From NCBI RefSeq assembly GCF_003590095.1, contig NW_020800039.1:1-64000 (forward strand): a DNA stretch of 64,000 nucleotides, given 5' to 3'. The stretch's first letter is position 1. Each line of letters begins with the position of its first letter. Below the pieces are notes generated by a model that searched no databases, was not told where the DNA came from, and worked only from the letters and a program-made list of their open reading frames with translations. The translations under genes were made by a program, and so were the position numbers. This stretch comes from Trichoplusia ni. Taxonomy: Eukaryota; Arthropoda; Insecta; Lepidoptera; Noctuidae. Shown here one piece after another: positions 9,985 to 22,700 of this stretch.

Positions 9985-10586
9985 TATATATAATTATTAT
10001 TTACAATTTCAGTAATTTAGAATTCGTTTTGTCTTCAATATATAATTTTCTATCTATTTTACATAAGTACATTCAACATATTACGTATTTTATAAGCAAT
10101 AGCCATCGACAACGAAAATTGCTCGAGAATTGCTGTCAAATTTATTATGTATCATACTATTGCAATACTTAATACTGTGGAGTGCAATTTGCTAGCAATT
10201 GTAGTGCAATTTTTGCTGTTCGATTGCAAAATACGTAGTCAGACATATAAACGCCGTGCTATCAGCGGGGGTCGAAGTAAATAGCTTTTGACAAATATAT
10301 AACATTTAAGTAATTTTTTTCACTAATTTTCTTTCATAATTAAAATCTTTAGTCGGACCAAAGTCTTATTTAATTCAGTAGCGACGACCAAACCTGCAAA
10401 TACAATCTCAATTTCACGATACCACTTTATAATAGACAATAGTACAAATCATATGTTCTCACAAATCGTCCGTTTTAGGAGTAACCTTTGGACAGATCAA
10501 AAAAAAATGACCGAAACAATTAAAACTTTTCGACAACAATATTGTAATTGCAAGTTAGGTGATGTCACTATTAACAAATATACATT

Positions 10587-10592
10587 TTTATT
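10587..10592 (-). terminator. Candidate poly(A) signal of the galectin gene
   Basis: AATAAA on the minus strand, about 150 nt after the galectin stop codon. It is the first such hexamer noted downstream; use is inferred. Confidence 0.4.
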
Positions 10593-10739
10593 TTATCTTT
10601 TGTACTTTTTAAATAATACATAATTATTTATATCAACTCACTAGCCCAGCCTCAAAGCTGCATACACGATAGTTGATAGTTTCACAAGCAGTAGTGTTGT
10701 GGCACACACTAGTGTTGCGACTATCATCTTCCGGTGCCT

Positions 10740-13700
10740 TCAGTCCATCCAGTCGTCGCCGCCGAAATCGATCGAATCGACTACGTGAACCTGGGAATAG
10801 AAATGGAAAATATTAATATTGAACAAATTTCACACAACGCCATCTAGTCTCAAACTAAGCAAAGCTTGTATTTTGAGTACTAGACAAATAAACATACTTA
10901 TATATTTCTAAATACATACGTATTATAGATAAATTACACCCAGACACAAAAAAATGAACGTGCTCATCACACAAATATTTGTTTTGAGTGGGGATCGAAC
11001 CCACGACCTCCGGTATAGCAGTCAGCGCCACTAACCACTAGACCAACAGGCCTGTCGAAATACAACATTTTATGGAAACAAAGTGATTATTTAATATAGT
11101 TTCTGATGTCAGATTTAGTATTATATTAAAAAAAACTTGTTTTCAGTGAGCTTTATTATATTTTAACTTTAGTTTTAAGATAAGCGTTAACTTTGAAACA
11201 TAGTTTTTAGAAAAAAATACATTCAAATGGACTAAAAGTCCAGCAAAAGCGAAGCAATAGCAAAATATGCAAAAACGCAGCTGTCAAAATATGTCTGTCA
11301 TGCAGAATGCGCAGCCCGTGTAGCGATAAAAACATTTTAATTAAAAAAAAAGTGTAAAAATACTATTTTCATTGCTAATTGCTATAGCATTGCCTTTGGA
11401 CGATATTTGCCCATATATTAATTTAATATAGTCCAAGAAAATAATCCTCTTTAAAACTAGCTCCTGAAATACAGTTTTAACTAGTTCCCATTGTTTCTAT
11501 TTTATTGTCCGGGAATAAGTGTTAAAAATTGTGTCAATCAAGAAATTCGTATTTATATTTTTCTGGTAAGGTAGGCCAATTCTTATGGACACCCACTGCC
11601 TCGGGGGAGGAAATGGGTAGTGTCAGACTCTTACTGACTTAACCTGAACCGCCGAGCTACATCATCCGCGTTTTTGTGTCGGTGTATGGCGATGCATAAT
11701 TTATCACACTTCAACCGAGGCTAAAGACTGAATTTGTTTTCCATTTAGCCCCATTTTAGAATAATAATAACGCGTGCAAAGCCGGAAGGCGTGTAAAGTA
11801 ATAATTAATATATTAAAAAAATCTAAAACCCCACGTTTTTAAATGTCACTCAATTCACATTTTATCAAAATCGATCCAGTCGTTTTTATACATGTAAATT
11901 GCATTGTCATCGGATTTGAAGCTACCCTGAAAATTTCAGCGTGCTAACTTATCGGGAAGTGCCTCAAAATTGAGTTGCAAAAATCCAACCGAAACGACAA
12001 ACAAACAAGAAAAGTGAGTGTATAAAAACGTGGGAAGGATTAACCCTTTATGTATGCAGGGCTCTAAGTATCACATTTCTATGTAGACTATCTACTATCC
12101 TAGTGTCTACAGACATACCGGATACTTAGAATATCCTAATATCCCTTAATATCCGACTATTCTTCGATCCATTCATCATCATCGTCTGCCTCGGGGGCAA
12201 TGTGGGCTTGCGTTGGGGGATGGTATGAGTCGACGCCCTTAAAGAGTTGGTGAACAGAATTAAGTTAAAGTGAGAGGTATAAGGGTGATATCGGGATGTT
12301 TATAATATTGGAATTCCTTCTTATAATGTTTTCCGCAACACGTTGATAAGGTATTTGATTAAAACATCTGGTTAATTCGTCAGACAGGTTTCCCAAAAAT
12401 ATTGTATATTTTTTTGCCAAATACAGTATTGTTTTACCTATATAAACTAAATGTAAATGTTTAATTGTTTTTGCTACCTAATTTATCAAAAAAAACTTCA
12501 GTCCTACCGGATTCAGCAAAGTACCAATGATATACAAGGAGCGACTGCCTGTCTGACCTCCTCAACCCAGTTACCTGGGCAACACGATACCCCTTAATCA
12601 GAATTTGTGACTATTACCCCTTAATAGAATTTTATTTTCCGTAAAATGCGCATCCCAGTTACCTGGGCGATACGATACACATTCAGACTAGCTTTCGACT
12701 ACCCGCAACGACTGTCAAAGATATGCAAATAACAGCCGGAACCCTCAATTTAACGTGCCTTCCGAAACACGTTACAACATAGACGGTCACCGATCCATGG
12801 ACCAACCGTATCAAGAGCTTAGCCTATGATTGAAGATATTAAGTTTTTAGTATCCTCACCTCGCTCGGGGCGTCATTACTACTGAAGCCGCCTCCCAGGG
12901 CGTACCCGGCCAGGCCGCCGGCCGCGAGGGCCCCGACGCCCATGCCCACCGCCGTCCCGGCGCCCATGCCGCGCCGCTGCGGGCCCTGCACGTACTGTGG
13001 CTGGGGCCCGCCGAAGCGGGGGCCCATTCCTTGTGGGGGCATGCCTTGGGCGTACTGTACCTGGTTTGGGGGGAATACAATTGTAATGTTTAAACATACT
13101 GGACATAGATAATGTATTTTGGCTAAAAATAAAGCGTAGTTGGAAAATATAGCTTTTAAATGTTGTTTAAGTGAATAAACATGAAAAAGCGCAAACTCGC
13201 GAAGCGCTTAACTCCTGCAGTAAGGTATTTAATGCCTTAATAGCAGGACGTATCACAAACATTCAAGTTACAAGCAGAAAGACACTCAGACTAAGCATTT
13301 ATAATTATAATACTTGTCCTACGCGAGGTCGAATCCACGTCTCCATTCAATACATGTAGCAGAAAGATTTACAAAATAAAACTCACCCCTGGCTGTGGTG
13401 CGTATCCTAAAACAATAAAAAAGTATTTATTAACAAAAATACCTTTAAAATACGTATTCTATTAATATAATAGGGTATTTGTCAAAAAAGAACGGCACAG
13501 TCTGTCAGACGATTTCCAAAGTATATTGGATAAACTAAAAATACAGTAATTTAAACGTCGTGTGACGTCACTTACCAGTACGCTTTTTACTAGCCCCCAC
13601 AACCATTCATTTCATCATCTTAAGCGCTTAATTTTCCTAACTTTTTAGTGGTGTTATAACGAAAAATACTCAATATTTTTTAGAAACCTGTCTGACGGAC

Positions 13701-16700
13701 TACGAACAGATTTATATTATTAGATTAAGTCAAATATCCTATTTAAAAACCTTAAAATTTTATTATTTCATAAACTAGACAGTACATAGAGCCTTTGCTC
13801 CCGACTGTCATACGTTAATATTTGTCAGTCGTCAAGTCACTACAGTTGTGACGCAGTCTTACTATGTGATACTGTGTCACAGTAACATGTGTTGTGTTGT
13901 CAGATAGACAGTCGCGAGGTAACATACGGGGCTCAGCTGTCGGTGAGACTGGGAGCCGATATCAACGTAGACAAGGCTTTTTATACTTACTACTTCGATC
14001 TAGTAAGCTATTATAAATAAAATTACGTGTCACGCAGTTAATCCGGGATGGACTCCGAAACTACTAAACCGATTTTTAAGAAATTTAAAGGTAGGATAGG
14101 TTTAATTCCAATTTGTGGTCAAATTGAAATATTAGACATGGATGGATTATTTGAATCAGGATTGACTTTTAAAGTTGTCTCTATAAAATTTTAGAAAGTT
14201 TGTGCTTATATTTTCATAAAACTCGGACGAAGTCGCGGGTAACAGCTAGTATTACACAATTATAGCAAGGCGAACTTCGTACCGCCTAACAGTCGATGAT
14301 GGCAAGACAGAAATACAAAAAAATATTTTTATTAAGCTATTTTATAGTTCAAGTTGGATCAAAGTACACACGGCTTGCAAGTTTAATTATAATCGGTCAA
14401 GTAATTTAGGAGTCCATCGCAGAGAAACAACGAAACGAAAAATTAATAATCTTATTTGGGTACAAAACTCCACTACCCAAAATACGATATAGTCAAAATT
14501 AGGTGGAAGATATAAGAAAAACACCAACAAAAGTTCAAAATTTTTTATTAACTTGAAAACATTAAATAATGCGATATACTTGCACAATCAATACAACAGG
14601 TGTTCATTACACATTAAATGCAAATACGAAAATACGCAGGATCGTACATAAATAGATACATTTTGGAAAAACAAGTGCAAAAAATTGATGAAAAATACTT
14701 TGAAACCGAGTCTTTGTATAGTAACTATCGTGAGACTGATTCATGATTAAATGATGTAACGGTTTACTCACGCGTATGTATCGGGATCGCCCGACTAGTT
14801 TCGGACCCAACCGGAGTCCATCATGAGCTGACGTGACGGGCGAGTTCAATTCGACACGTTATCTACTACTAATATGTTCCTCTTTCACACAATAACCACT
14901 GAACGGATTTAGACGAAACTTGGTATGATATATATATACACACTAGCTTTTCGCCTGCGGCTTCGCCCGCGTCGAGGTCGGTTATATCGCGTTGCCAAGA
15001 GAACTCTTCAAAAGTCCGGGATAAAAACTATCCTACGTTCTTTCTCAAGGTCAACTCTATCTCTGTACCAAATTTCATTAAAATCTGTTCAGTGGTTTAG
15101 ACGTGAAAGCGTAACAGACAGACAGAGTTACTTTCGCCTTTATAATATTAGTAGGGATGAGGAAACCGTTACATCATTTAATATCTTTTTAATACCCTTT
15201 TAGAGTAAAGATATTCCTCGCACTGTTATAAACCAATTCAGTTATTTTTCGCCAAAAATATAAATGCCAATTAATAAATGCATGATTTTTAATGAGTTTT
15301 CAAACAATTTATGTACGAATTAATAACAATAGGTATATGTATTAGGATACAATAATAACCGCCATTTTAGAAGTCGGTCGAAAAACATTTCGAAAAATCC
15401 AAGGAGAGAAATATAAAATGTGGTCCATTTATTAAATATTTTAATAGATTTTCGAGAATAGAGAAAAAATAATCAAGCTTAATTCTTTATTCAGCAACAA
15501 CCGAATTAAGAAATTTTGTTCATGAAAGTGGGTTTAACCGTTTAGGAGATGAAGTTTTCTGAACTTTTTACAAGTTTTGTTCATAAATTATTGAGATTCA
15601 TTTTCGAGATTATTGAAAAAGAGAAGAACAAAGACAGAAAAGTTATAGAAAAACATGTTATTTTAGTGTATTTAACGTATCGTATCTATAAACTGTTATT
15701 TCAATATTACAAGACAGACACACCAATTTTATATGTATTAGTAAATGGACCACATCTCTGATAAAGTATTTTTTTTTTGGCGTCATTGGACATTATTTAC
15801 AACTATATTTATTGATAAACTACAATTGTCTGTCTGTTGCACATTTATACATCTCGCAACTATTGGCAAGTTGAACGATAAGTCGCAGGTTCGAATCCAG
15901 TCTGAGGCTAATTTTTTTTACACACACTTTTGGTATTTTTCGTTGTAAATTATAAGAATATTACTTCGCACCTTTAAATCAAAACGTGATGTTGTTAAGA
16001 AAAGATTCAATGTGAACTAAAGAGCAAACAGACAGACAATTTTGCAGTATATAATATTATATATATATATATATTTTAATATTATTTTTATAGGAAAATG
16101 TTCAGGCCTCACTTTTGGCACAGCCCAATAGGAATTCCGTTTCATCTAATATACTCAAATTACAGTTTTCACTTGTAGATCAAGAACACACGACTAGTTG
16201 CTAACTAGACCCATACCAGACCGTTAGTAATAAGTCCCAACTAGTCAGCCATCTTAAAAGAAATGAGTCCAGATCGGTGTATTTCATTCTAATCGAGTCA
16301 GTTTTAAAGTGGACTAGTTTCTTAATCTCCAACTAGGCAGTATCTAGTCTGGAAAATCTTTGTTTAAAATTTTGTAAGTTACATCAAGTTTCAATTAAAC
16401 ATACGTTACAAAACTTACAACATAAGATTGACTGACTAGTTTCGAAATAGACTCATACTAGGTTGCAACTAGTCAAACATTTTTTAACATAACCTGAAAA
16501 TAGTCATTTACCATTTGATCTTTTAAATGAATAAAAAAATATTTATCTGAAGCTACAATTTGTTCTGCATATTCATAATATCTTCAAACCCAATACAAGC
16601 CTATTATATATAAAATTTTCTACAATTGAAACATTATTTTTACCTGTCGTATACTTCTCACAACATACACACACAAGCCTGAACATTTAAATAAATAAAC

Positions 16701-19700
16701 AAATAATAAATATAATTAAAGTGATTTAACATCTTACTCACGAGAAGCAATATAAAATAATGTGAAAATTATCGACGACAAGAGAAATATAAAAAACTAG
16801 TTGTTTAGCGCGGTTTCGCCCGCGTAGTACCCGATCTTGAGGTTATTTTAGTTGTTCGGATAGCCGAGTGGTTGAGGTGACCACGCCAAACTGAGCGCGA
16901 CGTGTTAGTTCGATCCCCGTAGGAAAAGCATTTGTGTGATCCACGAATGCTTGTCCTGAGTCTGGATGTCTTTGTGCATGTGACTTGAATGTTTGTGCAA
17001 CCTTCCGTGACACAAGGACTCAATTCCTTAATGCGGAAGTCGTTTTAAAAGAAATGCATATTTTCTAATCATTAAAACCTTCCCTGGACATTTACGAATA
17101 TTTCAAAACATAAATTAGCCGAATCGGTTCAGCCGTTCTCGAGTTTTAGCGAAACTAACGAACAGAAATTCATTTTTAGTTTAAATACTTTCAAAAATAA
17201 AAACGTATAAAGCTGACGAGTTTGTTTGTTTGTTTGAACGCGCTAACCTCAGGAACTACTGGTCCAAATTGAAACATTCTTTTTATGTTGAATAGACTAT
17301 TCATCGAGGAAGGCTTTAGGCTATAAACCATCACGCTGCGACTAATAGGAGCGTAGATAAAATGGAAAATGTGAAAAAAAACAAGGCAGGTATAAATCAT
17401 AACTTATATCTTCTACCCACGGGGGCGAAGTCGCGGGCAACAGCTAGTTATTAATATTTCCTTTGCCGTCGTTCAATAAAATATTAGTGCCATCGTTAAA
17501 CCTTGCAATTTTAATAATAATTTGAAATATAGTTGTTTTTCTTCCATCTCCTTATATTACAAGGCACCTGAAAATTAATAATTTTGGCATTAGTATTAAA
17601 TACTTTACATTAAAATACAATCAATCAAATTAATAATTTAGAATAGGGATGATGCCAACTTTTTTTTTGCAGTGTCCGTCTTGTAGTTTTTTGTATAATA
17701 ATGGAAACGTATTTTTTAATTTGTCCCGCAAACAAATTTCAGTGAATGAAACTTACGCGTGACGTCACGATTGAGTATAAATTTTACTCTATCGTTACGT
17801 CACAAGCCCCTCTCCTAAACTTTAAAGCAGTTAATCTTTGTCAATTCTAGTTTTTCTGAAAAAGGAAGAAATTCGTGTCTCTTACTTTTCAATTATCTAA
17901 CTGAGGGACTAATGAGATTTTTTCTTTTTATACCCAGTCATCATCCCTATTTAAGTATGCAAAACATTTCAATATTACATACAAGCTTTTGCCCGCTTGT
18001 CCACCCGTTACACATCGAAAATGATCCCATGGGAACATACAATCTGTCTTCAACATATTTTCAAAAGACCGTGACTCCATAATCCGCCTACAATCCACTG
18101 ATTCAATTGACGAGCTCCGTGGTCGAGTGGCGTACGTACCGGTTTCAAGGTGTCGCTAGCTCTGAGGTCCCGGGTTCGATCCCCGGTCGGGTCAATGTAA
18201 ATATTCACATTTCTACATTGTCTCGGGTCTGGGTGTTTGTGGTACCTTCGTTGTATCTGAATTCCATAACACAAGCGCTTTCGCAACTTACTTTGGGTTC
18301 AGAACAATGTATGTGATGTTGTCCGCATTTTTTTTTTAAATCTAGATGTAATAGATTTTTGCTACTTATGTGTAGTTTAGAATTACTTTTATTTTCTTTT
18401 TTATGGAAATAAACAGATTTTTTTTACTCTTTCCCGCAAAAACCACTGAACGAATTTGGACGAAATTTGGTAAACAGATAGTTTATAACCAGGATTAACA
18501 CATAGGATAGGTTTTATCCCGATTTTATGTTAAATTGGGATCATTTACGCGAGGGCGGAGCCGCGGGCAACAGCTAGTTCATCTAGTAATTATATTGTAT
18601 TTTATGTTTTAACTAATATCTATACACAATTCATTTAGGTACTTACATAAAGGAAAACAATCTTGGTCTTATTCATAAATTTTTGATTAAAATAAAACGC
18701 GACCTAAAACCAATACACCGTGATTTTTTAGTCGTCTTACAAAAGCAGCCCAGTTCATGTTTCCAATGACTAGAACATGTTCATGATAAAAAAATAGGTA
18801 TTTATGAGATTTGAATAAATTTAAAATGCAATTTTTATTCAATATTATGATGCAATTCGTAGTTTTTTAGAAACACATTTCTGTTGCGAGCGCGGTCCGA
18901 GCCTTGTAACAATGGTGAGGGGCGCGGGCGGCGCCGTTTTTATCATTTTTAAGAGTATATTTCAGATTTCTCTTGTTTAATTTTCTTCGTACTTATTATC
19001 TTAGTTGATGATAAAAAAAATCGCGCCTAGGGGTATTTTACGTCGGATACATGAACTGGGCTCCTTTTGTAAGACGACTAAAAATCACCGTGTATAAAAC
19101 AACAATAGAGATTACCGAATCAAATATACCACTGTGTTATATCAGTCGTTTATTTATTTAATATGTATTTGTATAAAAACACACCAAGATTGTTCACCTA
19201 TATTTAAAATATCTAAAAAAATAGAAGTTACTCAATAAATAACTATATATACCTGTATAATTATTCTCGAATCACGAAAGCGTATCAGTAGAAGCCTGCA
19301 GCAAAGGAAACGTTAAATAAATAAATAATAATCTACAACAAAATAATAATGAACAGACATTACAATAAAATAATAATTAAATAAATCTCTGACCACCGGC
19401 TAACTACAAGCAAACTACCACCAAATAATATAAATTTAAATATAAAACTACTTTCATAGCCTTAGGCTATAACTGCACAAGTGATCGATCACAGGTTAAG
19501 CTACGCTTGACGCGGTACGTCCGTGGATCGGTGACCGTCTTTGTCATGACGAGTTCCTCGTGAGTCGAGATATAAGTCAAGCATACGTTGTGACGGTCTT
19601 ATGTTATCACCCAACTGATTTGTTAATCTTAGGGTCTTAACAGACGGACCGCATTTCATTTGAACTGCAAACCAACCGTGCGGTCCAATTGCAGTCGGCG

Positions 19701-22700
19701 GCCAGTCGTGTGACGGTTGGTTTGCAGTTCCATTGCAGTCGTGTCAACTGCATTCAAACTGCAACCGAACTGCCAACTTGCAGTTGGTTTGCAGTTGAAA
19801 TGCGGTCCGTCTGTTTAGACCCTTAAGCCCTTTTGTACAGAACCCCCTGTGTTGCAGCGCTGTCTTACACTTAACCTTTATAAAACAGTATCTATAGTTG
19901 TTCAACAACTAAATATATTACATAATCACAAAAAAAAACTGTCAATAAGGTATTCTCATACAATACAAGACACAAACAGACAAAAGCAATCATTAATATT
20001 AGTATAGTGTTAAGAAAAAGGGAAAAAAGATAAAAAAGAAACAATCCCACACACCAACAAACAAACAAACAAACAAAACGCATACATAATAACATTTATA
20101 TAATAAAAAGATAAAATATATTATTTACAAAGTAGACTTACCTTTAGGCATTCTACTGTGACACTCGCGTTTAACGGTCAAAGTTAAAAAATAACCGGTC
20201 ATTTTGTGAAACATCGGTTAAAGTTAAAAATATTGTGTGTGTGTTATCAAAAACCCATATGAATATATTGTATGTAGATTAATTATAGAAAAAAAATGTA
20301 TTTAAATTGAAAAAATAAACATTTACAATACTTAATAAATATATTAATATAGAAAAGAAATATTTTTAAAAGGGAATGTTTATAAAAATTTAGTAATAAA
20401 AATGAAATATATTTACAGTAGATTAAGCTTTTAAATTCGTATAAAAATAAGGTTGAAATAAGAAATAGCTAAGCTATAATAAAGTTTTTAAAAGTCATGC
20501 TATTACATGCTCAGGGCGATCTACCACTTAAGGAAAAGCGAAGCGATGGCTATATCATGCTATGTGATATAATATTTACAAAAGTGAAACATTATCATGA
20601 TGTAAAGGTTTTTTTTCTAGATTACTTATATCAAATACGATTATATTCTGTGTTTTCTTAGCCCACAGCTGGGCTGACGTTTCTGTTAAAATATTAAAAT
20701 CATGGAATAACTAAATAACTAGAAAAATTCTAACATGAACTTCGCTTAAATGAGTTTTTTTTTACAAAATAAATTAGAATCGTTCTATAATTTAGGGAGC
20801 TAGACTACTACAGAAAATAACAACAAAATATTAACATTTTAAACTAAAAAATACCCCTAAATATTATATAACTAGCAATCGCTTCGCTACAAGTACTGAA
20901 AATCCTAAAAAGTTAGTGAGTATATTAGTTAAAATAAAATAGAGTTTAGTATACAAAATAACATAATATCAAAAATCCGAATAACTGTTATTGTTAAAAC
21001 TACAGTTAATTAGTACAATTGAAACCAACCAAATACTACAGGAAAACATATTTACTATTAAGTATAAAAGTAAAAATCTATGAATATATTAGACACGTAT
21101 TATTGCCTTTTTTTTGAACAAAGATAAGCTTTAAAGTGAAGCTGGCTTGTGACGTAACGACTTCGTAAAATTTAGACACAAACGTGACGTCACGATTGAA
21201 TAGCACTTGCTATTCACTGTAATTTGATCAATTTATGTTTGCGGGAAAAAAGATAAGATACATATCCATTATTATACATTAAACTACATGACAGCTACCG
21301 CAATAAATTTTTGATTAATCTTTGTATCGCGAAGGGTTTCTAAACATTCAAGTCACATGCACACAGACACCCAGACTCAGGACAAGCATTCACGGATCAC
21401 ACAAATGCTTGTCCTACACGGGGATCGAAACCAAAACAGTCAAGTCAAGTCCAAGCAGTCAAAATCAAATTGAAAAGTTTTTTTTTATTTCAAGCAGGCC
21501 GTTTTCCAGGCTCTTTCAAAACGTTACATTACTGACCCTAGTTGCGCGGTTCCAAAGTGTCATTCTTATGGAGAAGGACCGGCAAGAAACTGCAGTGGGT
21601 TTGGTGTGATGACCTCAACCACTCGGCTATCCGTGCAGTCAAAATAGGGATGATGACAATTTTTTTTTTGCAGTGTCCGTATTGTAGTTTTTTGTATAAT
21701 AATGGATACTTATTTTTTAATTTGTCCCGCAAACATCAATTGACCAAATTACAGTGAATGAAACTTGCGCGTGACGTCACGATTGAGTATAAATTTTACT
21801 CTATCGTTACGTCACAAGCCCCTCTCCTAAACTTTAAAGCAGTTAATCTTTGTCAATTCTAGTTTTACTGAAAAAGGAAAAAATACGTGTCTCATACTTT
21901 TCAATTATCTAACTGAGGGACTAATGAGATTTTTTCTTTTTATAGCCAGTCATCATCCCTATGATGTAGTATTTGGTTGGTTACATACCCATAATTAATT
22001 ATCTATCTACATCATAAGCTGTTGACCCATATATACTATTGTCTTACCTTGTGGCGCCCCGTAGCCGGGGGCCCCGTAGGCGGGCGGCGGGGCCCCGTAC
22101 GCGCCGTACGCGGGGGGCTCGGACTGAAAACATACATCATAAACATTAGTAATATACATATATATATATAGTACTAGTTGTCCCGGTTGTACCGCCTAAC
22201 AGTCGATGATGACAATGCAGACAAAAACACATTTTTTTGCAGCTTTTAAATATATTATCAAAGTTTAAACCTTCCCTGGACTATCACGAGTATTTCAAGA
22301 CTAAAATAAGCCAAATCGGTTCAGCCGTTCTCGAGTTTTAGCGAGACTAACGAACAGCAATTCGTTTTTATATATAAGAGAGATGAATAAGATTTTTTTA
22401 GAATGAGTCTAGAAGAAAAATTGTGTTAATTTTAGCATCGAAGCATTTTTGAACGCCGAGTTTTCGTTTCCATAAAATTAAACTAATTATTCTTTCATAT
22501 TGTTTTTATTAGTAAGCCAATTAAATTTATATTACGTAAATGTGTCATCTATTATCTAATGACACATTATTGATTGCGTATTGAATATTTAAATAAAGTA
22601 TAATGTAAGAAAAGCCAATTCTTTTCAACACGAGATATTATTTAAAATCTCCCTCAATTTCCTCTTAATTTTTTTGTTTGCGAGATAAAGAAAAATTGAG

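Larger units (their letters stand above)
3423..10739. other. Intergenic, repeat-rich; no gene recognised
   Basis: Lies between the convergent 3' ends of the left zinc-finger gene and the galectin. It holds the elements listed separately (LINE tail, tRNA-like SINEs, MITEs, 5S-like SINEs, inverted-repeat elements). The remainder, for example 4000-4700, 5760-5900 and 10000-10560, is AT-rich with only short unsupported open frames. Confidence 0.7.
13407..22047. other. 8.6-kb galectin intron, repeat-filled
   Basis: Separates galectin exon 5 from the 20-nt microexon. It contains TAGGGATGATG MITEs, the CACGGTGATTTTTTAG element, a TTA-flanked hairpin element, tRNA-like SINEs, retroelement tails and long AT-rich tracts (for example 19200-19450 and 20200-21050). 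No additional exon could be supported. Confidence 0.7.

Noticed and set aside
18106..18190. tRNA gene candidate (GGTCGAGTGG ... GGTTCGATCCC)
   Set aside because: Followed by a conserved non-tRNA body shared with 34228-34402 and 44793-44982. It is a SINE promoter, not a functional tRNA.
19465..19566. 5S rRNA gene
   Set aside because: Only about 100 bp with 5S-like promoter words; it lacks the rest of a 5S gene and matches the head of a dispersed SINE.
20145..20158. Possible 14-nt galectin microexon (CACAG acceptor, GTAAGT donor)
   Set aside because: It has splice-like borders but would leave the wrong phase for the next exon (13406-13387). Exons 5, 6 and 7 join perfectly without it.
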